From Litsea cubeba (lineage: Eukaryota > Streptophyta > Magnoliopsida > Laurales > Lauraceae), in the NCBI GenBank assembly GCA_012931725.1, contig CM022946.1, positions 132,809,642-132,873,641 on the forward strand: DNA of 64,000 nucleotides. Reading direction: 5' to 3'. Positions 1 through 12,430 of this stretch are shown here, one piece after another. Below the pieces are notes generated by a model that was not told the DNA's origin, made no database searches, and saw only the letters and a program-made list of their open reading frames with translations. The position numbers and the translations under genes are program-made. How positions within the stretch are numbered: position 1 is the stretch's first letter; the number at the start of each line of letters is the position of its first letter.

Positions 1-668
1 GCTTGGAGAGAGGGGAAGAGAATGGGAAGCTCCAATCTCCATTTAGCATCAAGGGAGGAGGGATACATGAGGAGAGAGAAAGGGGGCTGGGAGAACCCTA
101 ATCCCTCTTTGTTGCAGGAAAATGAGAGAAAGAATGGGGGAGACAAGAGACCCAATGGGGTTTTATAGAACAAATGGGCTGGGCCCCATGGGCCCCAAGC
201 TTACCAAAGCTGAAACTAAGGTTTGCGGGTCCCGAACGAAAACGACGAAGAAGACAAAAACGATCGGCGAAATATCTAGTTTCCGAAAAGTATATTTTCC
301 CCAATTTCTGAAATTTTCGAAATTCATGGACAGATTTAGTGAAAATGTCATTTTTGCCCTTTTTCCTCGAAAAAACGTGATTTCTGAGTATCAAACCAAA
401 ATGATCAAAACAAGAAAGTTGTTAAACTTCATAAAATAAGTCGAAATACACCAAATCCAGGATTTTTAGAAATCAAAAGTAATTTCCCATAAAAATACAA
501 ATCCTAAGGACCGGGTCAAACTAAAGTCAACGGTCTACAAAATCTCCAAGGCAAGGAGAAAATCCGGTCAAGCTCGAAAAACAAGATCAAACTAAATCAA
601 ATCTCGCTTAAAAAGCTAAACCACGATTAAACAATGCTAAACAAAAGGATTGGGGTCGGGATCTTACA
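1..668 (-). repeat. LTR copy 1 (partial, cut by window edge)
   Basis: This is the U3-side end of an array LTR; the remaining 3.3 kb lies outside the window. The outer end is the TG of minus-strand TGTAAGATCCC at 668. It carries the TATA-like TATAAAA (minus strand) also found in the other copies. It shares small variants with LTR copy 5 (for example CCAGGATTTT instead of CCAGAATTTT, and six A in the run before CGTGATTT) rather than with copies 2-4. Confidence 0.9.
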
Positions 669-681
669 TCCTCCCCCCCTT
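669..681 (-). other. Polypurine tract, array copy 1
   Basis: The minus strand reads AAGGGGGGGAGGA directly against the TG of the LTR at 668. This is the expected position and composition of the plus-strand DNA primer of an LTR element. Confidence 0.88.
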
Positions 682-2558
682 AGAATCCATTTGGTCCTCC
701 AAATGGCCTAAACCAAATCGAAATCGAAAACCCAAAAAAGACAAATGAAAACACTGACACCCTATGCTAGACCTTGGTGACTGAGAGACCCTCTGACCAA
801 ACCTGACGTTGAGATGCACGGTCAATCACACTCTGATTCGGTTGAAGGCTTCACACTAATCCACACATCTGCTCGAAAACAAACTCCTCTGGCCAACCAG
901 TGTCCAACACTCCTAAGCATCCTTGGTGTCATCTGTCGTTCCAGCACTAAATCATTTCCTTTACTTGTCTCATCATTCACTGTCAGTCCAAGAAACTGCA
1001 ATTTCTGCCTCTTTCTATCACTTCGGAAATCTGTGCCTTAAGTCCTATAAAACTATACACGGTGCTCCTGATGCTTGCCTCTTCGGATCTCATTCTTCAA
1101 GTCTTCTACCATCGACATCTGAAACTTTCGATCCCTGTCTTGAATGATGTTGATCCTCTCGTAGACCCAACTTTGTCCTCAACTGAACTAATACACATCC
1201 GGACATTCATCATCCCTTCACTTCATACACCTCCGAACTCCAACCAAAGGCTACTACAACTCATCCATTCACTGCGAAACAAATCTTAAAATCTTAAACA
1301 TGATGACTAAAACAATACTTAGATAAATCTCATAACTTTAAAACATAGTAGAAACCGAACCTCCAATTTGTCAAGTAAAGCTTAATAAATAAAGTTTATC
1401 AAAGTTTGAATATGAAACAACATTATTCATTTTGAAATTCGTATTTTCACAACCCAACAAATCATTGAAATACTCAACAGTTTCAAATTAGGATTTTCAA
1501 AAATCAATCAAATTCATATAGTATGACTATACATTAAACTTTGTCGAAATCTGAGTGTTAATTAAACACTAAACCTTATTGAAAACTAACTCATTTGTTT
1601 ATAAAAATCTTGCGGAAATCTAAATAAAGTTGAGCGTTAAGACAATTGTAGGAAATCTACATAAAATCTAAACACAAAAACCCTTAAGAAATTTCATTTT
1701 ACATAGCCGAAGAAAACAACTCAATGAAATAGAAATCTCACACTACTCTTTGAGAAAGAACAAAATTTTGAGTTACATGCTTTTAAAGACCAACCTTGAA
1801 AACAAAATCATGTGACTCATGAAAAGAGTATAATGACATAATTTATTTCAAAATAGCTTTAAAGAAGAAACATAAATCCATTTTTAAACATTACAAGGAT
1901 AAACCATAGATATTAATGAAAACATATCAAAGATGAAAACATCAAGAAAAATCATTTTAAATAAGAAATGAACATCCAAACCACCGAGGTACTCCCTTGC
2001 TGAATCAACTACACCGGCTACGCTACAAGTCACCAAAATTCTCAACCAAAACCATCCTTTTGCAGTCCTCATCTCGGAAAGATAGTCTGAGTTCGCCCAA
2101 AATCCACATTCACTTACCTTGGTACGCTGCACGATGATCTTCGATTAGCTGAGAGGGGATCTTCACATACTGCTCAAGCCCAACTCTGACGGGCAAATGC
2201 ACAAGTCTTCTCTCAATAACCACATGAAGATGCTGAAGGCTGAAAGTCTGCTGATGTTTTCCGGAAAACAACATACTAAGTCCACGAGGTTCTCAGTCTC
2301 CGACACAAATACAGACAAAAGACACCGAACAAAGCATGGAGACTCTAAGTTCTCCACCACTAAGGAGGAAATCTGGCCATCCAAATCTCCTAACAACACG
2401 AACTAAAAGAAAAGACAAGCAAAATCTCCCGAACTGAAAGAAAAGCCGACTCAAATCCAACGAAACAAAGACACGGGAAAACAAATCGACACAATCTAAC
2501 GAGTCCTCACCACACGTCTTAATGTCTCTAGAGTATTTTATTTCCTAGAAACTAACCA

Positions 2559-2570
2559 GCTCTGATACCA
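2559..2570 (-). other. Primer-binding site (tRNA-iMet), array copy 1
   Basis: The minus strand reads TGGTATCAGAGC, the perfect 12-nt complement of plant initiator-Met tRNA 3' end. It sits 4 nt (GGTT) downstream of the LTR end. Confidence 0.95.
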
Positions 2571-3741
2571 AACCTGTCACGCCCCGAAACCGGGACCTGC
2601 AGCGAACCGATCTCGGGGTGCGAAATTTTGGAATAATTTGAAACTTTTTGTTATAGTTCCCAAGATCCGCGTGAATGAGGATATTCACATGCCAACACAA
2701 TCAGAGTATATTTTTCGCGGAAGCTACACATGGTGTTACGACCCGGAATCCGTGGCCATCGGGTTCCGCATCGCACGCAACCAATTCCACAAAGCCATCA
2801 ATCACAACACACTGAGCTGGTAGTAACAAATCTATTATTTCCCACATATTCAAGTTACAATTAACATATGTCTTAATTACAAACCCAAAGACAAAGGCTG
2901 GTAAAGCCATACAAAGATATATCCAACTAAACAGAAATACTACCCTCAAAGGTTTAATACGAACTCCGGTGCCAAACTTGACATCTAGATGATATCAATG
3001 GGCAGCCTCTCACGTCAGACCGGCGGTCCTACCGCCTCCTCTGATCAAACACCTACAAACAGAAAGAGAAGGAACTGGCACCAAACAAAAAGGGTCAGAC
3101 ACGACGGTCTGGCAAGCAAATAAACAAATAATATGAAATAAAAGAGCATATATAAAACCTGACGAAATCATCGTAAAACCGAATAAATAGGCTAAACAAT
3201 AATAACAATAAATCACGATAAGACGATCAAAAGACCCGAACATGAATATCAAAGCAATAAACGAACAGTCTCTAAAACATAAATGTCTCGAAAAGATAAT
3301 CACCTAAACAAAGCATTTAATAATTGGAAATACATTTAAAAACTGAATAGTAGGAACAATACGATAAAGGTCGATATCGTAAACATTAAACAAATCAAAG
3401 CATAGAAAGCATAACCGACAATAATCATAAACTAAAGTAATATACGGATAAAACCTAGGCGACCACAAATAGCTAAATCCTCCTATCACCGAAGTAATAA
3501 GAGCAAACAGAGCGTAGCCACTAAACGTGGTACTAAACAGAGGATCAGAACCGTAGCCATACAAATGGGACCGGCAGATCATTACCGTTGCCATGGTCGG
3601 TACAGACGGAATCCAAGCTGCAGCTGGCGGACTGAATAAAGACCCCAAGCCGGGTGATCAGCCCGACAAGGTGACCTAAGCCTAGTGGTGCCTTTAGTTT
3701 TCAAAACTCGAACGGATACAAATCTAACATAATACTAATCC

Positions 3742-3880
3742 CTTTGGCTCAGGGGCTCGCACCACATAGCTCTGGCCCCGTCTTGCCTCGGGGTTTTGTT
3801 TTCGGAATCATAGCCTCTTTGGCTCATGGGCTCGCACCACATAGCTCTGGCCCAATCTTGCCTCGAGGTTTCATTTTCAA
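3742..3880. repeat. 75-bp direct duplication inside the LTR
   Basis: Two units start CTTTGGCTCA at 3742 and 3817 and share the block GCTCGCACCACATAGCTCTGG. The same pair occurs in LTR copies 3, 4 and 5 (near 9615, 15486 and 21361), so it predates the array. Confidence 0.9.
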
Positions 3881-4399
3881 AATACTAATCTTAACAAATC
3901 ATGGTCTCATCGAAGAAATCCCGAATGTGACAAACATACTCCAAATCTCCTTTCAAATCGAATCGGAGAAAACGTACGAATTCGATGGTGAACCGTTCAA
4001 ATACACATCAAAGTGATTTGTATAAAATCATACGATCAACCCTTTCGAACATGGGAAGACACATGATTTTATAACAAATCACCGATGCTATTTAGATTAG
4101 TTCACCAAAGAAAACAAATACAAATGCAAATACAATTACAAATACATTTTTCTGACTTGAAATGGAATGGATAATGGAGAATGACTTAATGACTTACCAA
4201 GGGACCATCACAATGCACATTTAACCTTTAAACATTAATAAATAAAAAATGTGTTTGATGCCAATGAAAATCCATAATGTTTAAATGATAAAGTGCGCAT
4301 TGAGACCCGAAAGGTTCCCGGATAATTCTACATACTTTCATTCTCTCATTGGTCCCATTCCCATTTCACAAATTTCCAAGTGTCGAAGTAATGACAAAA

Positions 4400-5060
4400 C
4401 TCTTAAAAACAGGCCCATAACTGGCCTTGAACCAAACCCCCGAAACAATCCTTTAAATCCGGCCCAAACAGACCTTGAAATTAGTTCATAGTTAAACCTT
4501 GAATGGCCCACAAAACACATCTTAAAAACAGCCCAAACAAATCTTGAGATGGCCCACAAAACTGATTTTTAAAGCGACCCAAACTAGACCTTTAGTGGCC
4601 CACAAAAACTGATTTTTAAAAACAGTCCAAACAAATTTCGAACAGGCCCACAAAACAAACTTTTAAAACAACCCGAAGCTAAACATTTATTGGCCCACAA
4701 ACAAACTTAAAAACAGCCCAATGTCAGGCCCTAAAATGACCCAATGTCAGATCTGAAATGGCCCAATAACAGTTTTAAAATAGCCCCAAAACCAACCTTG
4801 AAACAGGCCCGCAAACAGATTTCTTAAACAGTCCAAAAACTGATTTGAATCAGGCCCACAAACAGATTTTTAAAACAACCCAACACTAGACCTGAACCAG
4901 GCCCACAAACAGAATTTGAAACAGCCCAATGTCAGGCCTTAAAATGACCCAACATCAGGTCTTAAAATGGCCCAAAGATTGATTTGAATCAAGCCCAAGG
5001 AAACCCCCAACAAACTGGCCCACAAAATCCTCAAAACTGGCCCAGACCCGAGCCCAGACC
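4400..5060. repeat. Degenerate GGCCCA-rich repeat field in the LTR
   Basis: The motif GGCCCACAAA and variants (GGCCCAATA, GCCCAAAC) recurs about every 25-60 bp between short AT-rich spacers such as AACAGATTTTTAAAA. It is present in all complete LTR copies (about 10.28-10.93, 16.15-16.80 and 22.03-22.68 kb). TGGGCC/GGCCCA is a known plant promoter element class, so the field could bind TCP-type factors; that is inference. Confidence 0.75.
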
Positions 5061-5070
5061 GAGCTGGGCT

Positions 5071-5151
5071 CGCTCGAGCGGACCCAGGCCCGCTCGAGCG
5101 GACCCAGACAGAAGCTGGGTCGCTCGAGCGACCCACTGGGTCGCTCGAGCG
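5071..5151. repeat. Cluster of four CGCTCGAGCG palindromes
   Basis: The perfect 10-bp palindrome occurs at 5071, 5091, 5121 and 5142, in a GC-rich island within an otherwise AT-rich LTR. The same four are found in LTR copies 3-5 (from about 10949, 16817 and 22691). No function is known to me. Confidence 0.85.
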
Positions 5152-6035
5152 GACTGGGCCTGCCCAGTCCAGCCCGAGTCTTCTTCTTGCATTTTTTTTC
5201 TGATTTTTCTTTGATTCCTTTGATTCCTTTTCTTTCATACTCAATTCCATGAATTGTTGGGCCCTTCCTTGGCCTTCCAAACACATCAAACCATCCATAA
5301 AACTATCCAATTGATCAAACACAACCCTTTTTCAAAGATGAAAGTCTTCCCCCTTTTTCCTTAAACACACCATTTAACATAAGAAAGACTAATGTTTCAA
5401 AGTGAGCAAAGTGAAGAGAAACCTACTACACAATGTAAAGCAATAGCATAAATGGAATACACCTAGTGCTTCATCATTCATTCAAAGCCAATCCATAAAC
5501 CATGAAAAATTGAGCAAAATAAGGAAAAGACATGAAACTTAAACAAGAAACACAAGAACATCATATTAAATTGTGAAATTCACTTGCCTTGAGTCAAGAG
5601 AAGATGAAAAACACTCTATGAAAGTCCTCTAATGGCCTCAAGCTCCAAAATCATGAAATCCCCAAAATGGCTCAAGAAGAAACCCTAGAAATCCACCATT
5701 GCAAACCTCCATGAAAACCCATTGCATGTATGACAAAACCCTTCAAAATGGTTTGGAAAAACAAGATTTGGAGAAAGAAATCCATTGCTTACCTTATAAA
5801 AGCCCAAACCAAGAAGAAATGCATGGAAAGGGGGTCTCTCCTAGCCCAAATCTCTTGCAAAAGACATCTAAGGAAAGCTTGGAGAGAGGGGAAGAGAATG
5901 GGAAGCTCCAATCTCCATTTAGCATCAAGGGAGGAGGGATACATGAGGAGAGAGAAAGGGGGCTGGGAGAACCCTAATCCCTCTTTGTTGCAGGAAATGA
6001 GAGAAAGAATGGGGGAGACAAGAGACCCAATGGGG

Positions 6036-6042
6036 TTTTATA
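6036..6042 (-). promoter_or_regulatory. Candidate LTR TATA box (minus strand)
   Basis: The minus strand reads CTATAAAACCCC, about 500 bp inside the U3 end of LTR copy 2. The equivalent in terminal LTR copy 5 is 23655-23661. It is the best TATA match at a plausible U3 distance; no transcript evidence is available. Confidence 0.4.
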
Positions 6043-6542
6043 GAACAAATGGGCTGGGCCCCATGGGCCCCAAGCTTACCAAAGCTGAAACTAAGGTTTG
6101 CGGGTCCCGAACGAAAACGACGAAGAAGACAAAAACGATCGGCGAAATATCTAGTTTCCGAAAAGTATATTTTCCCCAATTTCTGAAATTTTCGAAATTC
6201 ATGGACAGATTTAGTGAAAATGTCATTTTTGCCCTTTTTCCTCGAAAAACGTGATTTCTGAGTATCAAACCAAAATGATCAAAACATGAAAGTTGTTAAA
6301 CTTCATAAAATAAGTCGAAATACACCAAATCCAGAATTTTTTAGAAATCAAAAGTAATTTCCCATAAAAATACAAATCATAAGGACCGGGTCAAACTAAA
6401 GTCAACGGTCTACAAAATCTCCAAGGCAAGGAGAAATCCGGTCAAGCTCGAAAACAAGATCAAACTAAATCAAATCTCGCTTAAAAAGCTAAACCACGAT
6501 TAAAACAATGCTAAACAAAAGGATTGGGGTCGGGATCTTACA

Positions 6543-6555
6543 TCCTCCCCCCCTT
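6543..6555 (-). other. Polypurine tract, array copy 2
   Basis: The minus strand reads AAGGGGGGGAGGA abutting LTR copy 2. Confidence 0.88.
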
Positions 6556-8432
6556 AGAATCCATTTGGTCCTCCAAATGGCCTAAACCAAATCGAAATCG
6601 AAAACCCAAAAAGACAAATGAAAACACTGACACCCTATGCTAGACCTTGGTGACTGAGAGACCCTCTGACCAAACCTGACGTTGAGATGCACGGTCAATC
6701 ACACTCTGATTCGGTTGAAGGCTTCACACTAATCCACACATCTGCTCGAAAACAAACTCCTCTGGCCAAACTAGTGTCCAACACTCCTAAGCATCCTTGG
6801 TGTCATCTGTCGTTCCAGCACTAAATCATTTCCTTTACTTGTCTCATCATTCACTGTCAGTCCAAGAAACTGCAATTTCTGCCTCTTTCTATCACTTCGG
6901 AAATCTGTGCCTTAAGTCCTATAAAACTATACACGGTGCTCCTGATGCTTGCCTCTTCGGATCTCATTCTTCAAGTCTTCTACCATCGACATCTGAAACT
7001 TTCGATCCCTGTCTTGAATGATGTTGATCCTCTCGTAGACCCAACTTTGTCCTCAACTGAACTAATACACATCCGGACATTCATCATCCCTTCACTTCAT
7101 ACACCTCCGAACTCCAACCAAAGGCTACTACAACTCATCCATTCACTGCGAAACAAATCTTAAAATCTTAAACATGATGACTAAAACAATACTTAGATAA
7201 ATCTCATAACTTTAAAACATAGTAGAAACCGAACCTCCAATTTGTCAAGTAAAGCTTAATAAATAAAGTTTATCAAAGTTTGAATATGAAACAACATTAT
7301 TCATTTTGAAATTCGTATTTTCACAACCCAACAAATCATTGAAATACTCAACAGTTTCAAATTAGGATTTTCAAAAATCAATCAAATTCATATAGTATGA
7401 CTATACATTAAACTTTGTCGAAATCTGAGTGTTAATTAAACACTAAACCTTATTGAAAACTAACTCATTTGTTTATAAAAATCTTGCGGAAATCTAAATA
7501 AAGTTGAGCGTTAAGACAATTGTAGGAAATCTACATAAAATCTAAACACAAAAACCCTTAAGAAATTTCATTTTACATAGCCGAAGAAAACAACTCAATG
7601 AAATAGAAATCTCACACTACTCTTTGAGAAAGAACAAAATTTTGAGTTACATGCTTTTAAAGACCAACCTTGAAAACAAAATCATGTGACTCATGAAAAG
7701 AGTATAATGACATAATTTATTTCAAAATAAGCTTTAAAGAAGAAACATAAATCCATTTTTAAACATTACAAGGATAAACCATAGATATTAATGAAAACAT
7801 ATCAAAGATGAAAACATCAAGAAAAATCATTTTAAATAAGAAATGAACATTCAAACCACCGAGGTACTCCCTTGCTGAATCAACTACACCGGCTACGCTA
7901 CAAGTCACCAAAATTCTCAACCAAAACCATCCTTTTGCAGTCCTTCATCTCGGAAAGATAGTCTGAGTTCGCCCAAAATCCACATTCACTTACCTTGGTA
8001 CGCTGCACGATGATCTTCGATTAGCTGAGAGGGGATCTTCACATACTGCTCAAGCCCAACTCTGACGGGCAAATGCACAAGTCTTCTCTCAATAACCACA
8101 TGAAGATGCTGAAGGCTGAAAGTCTGCTGATGTTTTCCGAAAACAACATACTAAGTCCACGAGGTTCTCAGTCTCCGACACAAATACAGACAAAAGACAC
8201 CGAACAAAGCATGGAGACTCTAAGTTCTCCACCACTAAGGAGGAAATTTGGCCGTCCAAATCTCCTAACAACAGAACTAAAAGAAAAGACAAGCAAAATC
8301 TCCCGAACTGAAAGAAAAGCCGACTCAAATCCAACGAAACAAAGACACGGGAAAACAAATCGACACAATCTAACGAGTCCTCACCACACGTCTTAATGTC
8401 TCTAGAGTATTTTATTTCCTAGAAACTAACCA

Positions 8433-8444
8433 GCTCTGATACCA
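8433..8444 (-). other. Primer-binding site (tRNA-iMet), array copy 2
   Basis: Minus strand TGGTATCAGAGC, 4 nt from the end of LTR copy 3. Confidence 0.95.
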
Positions 8445-8448
8445 AACC

Positions 8449-11400
8449 TGTCACGCCCCGAAACCGGGACCTGCAGCGAACCGATCTCGGGGTGCGAAAT
8501 TTTGGAATAATTTGAAACTTTTTGTTATAGTTCCCAAGATCCGCGTGAATGAGGATATTCACATGCCAACACAATCAGAGTATATTTTTCGCGGAAGCTA
8601 CACATGGTGTTACGACCCGGAATCCGTGGCCATCGGGTTCCGCATCGCACGCAACCAATTCCACAAAGCCATCAATCACAACACACTGAGCTGGTAGTAA
8701 CAAATCTATTATTTCCCACATATTCAAGTTACAATTAACATATGTCTTAATTACAAACCCAAAGACAAAGGCTGGTAAAGCCATACAAAGATATATCCAA
8801 CTAAACAGAAATACTACCCTCAAAGGTTTAATACGAACTCCGGTGCCAAACTTGACATCTAGATGATATCAATGGGCAGCCTCTCACGTCAGACCGGCGG
8901 TCCTACCGCCTCCTCTGATCAAACACCTACAAACAGAAAGAGAAGGAACTGGCACCAAACAAAAAGGGTCAGACACGACGGTCTGGCAAGCAAATAAACA
9001 AATAATATGAAATAAAAGAACGTACATAAAACCAGACGAAATCATCGTAAAACCGAATAAATGGTCTAAACAATAATGACCATAAATCACGATAAGACGA
9101 TCAAAAGACCGAACATGAATATCAAAGCAATAAACGAACAGTCTCTAAAACATAAATGTCTCGAAAAGATAATCACCTAAACAAAGCATTTAATAATTGG
9201 AAATACATTTAAAAACTGAATAGTAGGAACAATACGATAAAGGTCGATATCGTAAACATTAAACAAATCAAAGCATAGAAAGCATAACCGACAATAATCA
9301 TAAACTAAAGTAATATACGGATAAAACCTAGGCGACCACAAATAGCTAAATCCTCCTATCACCGAAGTAATAAGAGCAAACAGAGCGTAGCCACTAAACG
9401 TGGTACTAAACAGAGGATCAGAACCGTAGCCATACAAATGGGACCGGCAGATCATTACCGTTGCCATGGTCGGTACAGACGGAATCCAAGCTGCAGCTGG
9501 CGGACAGAATAAAGACCCCAAGCCGGGTGATCAGCCCGACAAGGTGACCTAAGCCTAGTGGTGCCTTTAGTTTTCAAAACTCGAACGGATACAAATCTAA
9601 CATAATACTAATCCCTTTGGCTCAGGGGCTCGCACCACATAGCTCTGGCCCCGTCTTGCCTCGGGGTTTTGTTTTCGGAATCATAGCCTCTTTGGCTCAT
9701 GGGCTCGCACCACATAGCTCTGGCCCAATCTTGCCTCGAGGTTTCATTTTCAAAATACTAATCTTAACAAATCATGGTCTCATCGAAGAAATCCCGAATG
9801 TGACAAACATACTCCAAATCTCCTTTCAAATCGAATCGGAGAAAACGTACGAATTTCGATGGTGAACCGTTTCAAATACACATCAAAGTGATTTGTATAA
9901 AATCATACGATCAACCCTTTCGAACATGGGAAGACACATGATTTTATAAACAATCACCGATTGCTATTTAGATTAGTTTCACCAAAGAAAACAAATACAA
10001 ATGCAAATACAATTACAAATACATTTTTCTGACTTGAAATGGAATGGAAATGGAGAATGACTTAATGACTTACCAAGGGACCATCACAATGCACATTTAA
10101 CCTTTAAACATTAATAAATAAAGAATGTGTTTGATGCCAATGAAAATCCATAATGTTTAAATGATAAAGTGCGCATTGAGACCCGAAAGGTTCCCGGATA
10201 ATTCTACATACTTTCATTCTCTCATTGGTCCCATTCCCATTTCACAAATTTCCAAGTGTCGAAGTAATGACAAAACTCTTAAACAGGCCCATAACTGGCC
10301 TTGAACCAAACCCCCGAAACAATCCTTTAAATCCGGCCCAAACAGACCTTGAAATTAGTTCATAGTTAAACCTTGAATGGCCCACAAAACACATCTTAAA
10401 AACAGCCCAAACAAATCTTGAGATGGCCCACAAAACTGATTTTTAAAGCGACCCCAAACTAGACCTTTAGTGGCCCACAAAAACTGATTTTTTAAAAACA
10501 GTCCAAACAAATTTCGAACAGGCCCACAAAACAAACTTTTAAAACAACCCGAAGCTAAACATTTATTGGCCCACAAACAAACTTAAAAACAGCCCAATGT
10601 CAGGCCCTAAAATGACCCAATGTCAGATCTGAAATGGCCCAATAACAGTTTTAAAATAGCCCCAAAACCAACCTTGAAACAGGCCCGCAAACAGATTTCT
10701 TAAACAGTCCAAAAACTGATTTGAATCAGGCCCACAAACAGATTTTTAAAACAACCCAACACTAGACCTGAACCAGGCCCACAAACAGAATTTGAAAACA
10801 GCCCAATGTCAGGCCTTAAAAATGACCCAACATCAGGTCTTAAAATGGCCCAAAGATTGATTTGAATCAAGCCCAAGGAAACCCCCAACAAACTGGCCCA
10901 CAAAATCCTCAAAACTGGCCCAGACCCGAGCCCAGACCGAGCTGGGCTCGCTCGAGCGGACCCAGGCCCGCTCGAGCGGACCCAGACAGAAGCTGGGTCG
11001 CTCGAGCGACCCACTGGGTCGCTCGAGCGGACTGGGCCTGCCCAGTCCAGCCCGAGTCTTCTTCTTGCATTTTTTTTCTGATTTTCTTTGATTCCTTTGA
11101 TTCCTTTTCTTTCATACTCAATTCCATGAATTGTTGGGCCCTTCCTGGCCTTTCCAAACACATCAAACCATCCATAAAACTATCCAATTGATCAAACACA
11201 ACCCTTTTTCAAAGATGAAAGTCTTCCCCCTTTTTCCTTAAACACACCATTTAACATAAGAAAGACTAATGTTTCAAAGTGAGCAAAGTGAAGAGAAACC
11301 TACTACACAATGTAAAGCAATAGCATAAATGGAATACACCTAGTGCTTCATCATTCATTCAAAGCCAATCCATAAACCATGAAAAATTGAGCAAAATAAG

Positions 11401-12417
11401 GAAAAGACATGAAACTTAAACAAGAAACACAAGAACATCATATTAAATTGTGAAATTCACTTGCCTTGAGTCAAGAGAAGATGAAAAACACTCTATGAAA
11501 GTCCTCTAATGGCCTCAAGCTCCAAAATCATGAAATCCCCAAAATGGCTCAAGAAGAAACCCTAGAAATCCACCATTGCAAACCTCCATGAAAACCCATT
11601 GCATGTATGACAAAACCCTTCAAAATGGTTTGGAAAAAACAAGATTTGGAGAAAGAAATCCATTGCTTACCTTATAAAAGCCCAACCAAGAAGAAATGCA
11701 TGGAAAGGGGTCTCTCCTAGCCCAAATCTCTTGCAAAAGACATCTAGGAAAGCTTGGAGAGAGGGGAAGAGAATGGGAAGCTCCAATCTCCATTTAGCAT
11801 CAAGGGAGGAGGGATACATGAGGAGAGAGAAAGGGGGCTGGGAGAACCCTAATCCCTCTTTGTTGCAGGAAATGAGAGAAAGAATGGGGGAGACAAGAGA
11901 CCCAATGGGGTTTTATAGAACAAATGGGCTGGGCCCCATGGGCCCCAAGCTTACCAAAGCTGAAACTAAGGTTTGCGGGTCCCGAATGAAAACGACGAAG
12001 AAGACAAAAACGATCGGCGAAATATCTAGTTTCCGAAAAGTATATTTTCCCCAATTTCTGAAATTTTCGAAATTCATGGACAGATTTAGTGAAAATGTCA
12101 TTTTTGCCCTTTTTCCTCGAAAAACGTGATTTCTGAGTATCAAACCAAAATGATCAAAACATGAAAGTTGTTAAACTTCATAAAATAAGTCGAAATACAC
12201 CAAATCCAGAATTTTTAGAAATCAAAAGTAATTTCCCATAAAAATACAAATCCTAAGGACCGGGTCAAACTAAAGTCAACGGTCTACAAAATCTCCAAGG
12301 CAAGGAGAAAATCCGGTCAAGCTCGAAAACAAGATCAAACTAAATCAAATCTCGCTTAAAAAGCTAAACCACGATTAAAACAATGCTAAACAAAAGGATT
12401 GGGGTCGGGATCTTACA
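8449..12417 (-). repeat. LTR copy 3 (3969 bp)
   Basis: Complete LTR with the same sub-repeats as copy 2. It is the most distinct copy around 9020-9085, with a patch of clustered substitutions (AACGTACATAAAACCAGACG where others have AGCATATATAAAACCTGACG). Near 11986 it has CCCGAATGAAAA instead of CCCGAACGAAAA. Confidence 0.93.
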
Positions 12418-12430
12418 TCCTCCCCCCCTT
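12418..12430 (-). other. Polypurine tract, array copy 3
   Basis: The minus strand reads AAGGGGGGGAGGA abutting LTR copy 3. Confidence 0.88.

Larger units (their letters stand above)
669..2574 (-). repeat. Array internal segment 1 (non-coding)
   Basis: This 1906-bp AT-rich stretch lies between two LTRs. It begins on the minus strand with the primer site and ends with the polypurine tract. Only short unconserved ORFs occur and none resembles a retroelement protein. It differs from segments 3 and 4 at shared sites (CATTCACTGCG here, CATTCAATGCG there) and matches segment 2 at these. Confidence 0.88.
2575..6542 (-). repeat. LTR copy 2 (3968 bp)
   Basis: This complete LTR has plus-strand ends TGTCACGCC at 2575 and CTTACA at 6542. 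It contains a 75-bp duplicated block, a long GGCCCA-rich region and a cluster of CGCTCGAGCG palindromes, listed separately. A minus-strand TATAAAA at 6036-6042 would give a U3 of about 0.5 kb and a very long R-U5. Small ORFs in it recur in every copy only because the DNA is repeated; I see no protein domain. Private variants include GGACTGAATAAAG near 3630 where copies 3-5 have GGACAGAATAAAG. Confidence 0.93.
6543..8448 (-). repeat. Array internal segment 2 (non-coding)
   Basis: 1906 bp, bounded by the polypurine tract at 6543 and the primer site at 8433-8444. It is non-coding as in segment 1 and shares the GAAACAACATT and CATTCACTGCG variants with it. Confidence 0.88.

Noticed and set aside
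98..439. Small overlapping ORFs of 60-190 codons in the 5.87-kb array, recurring in every copy
   Set aside because: They recur because the DNA is repeated. They shift frame with single-base differences between copies, overlap on both strands, and show no domain.
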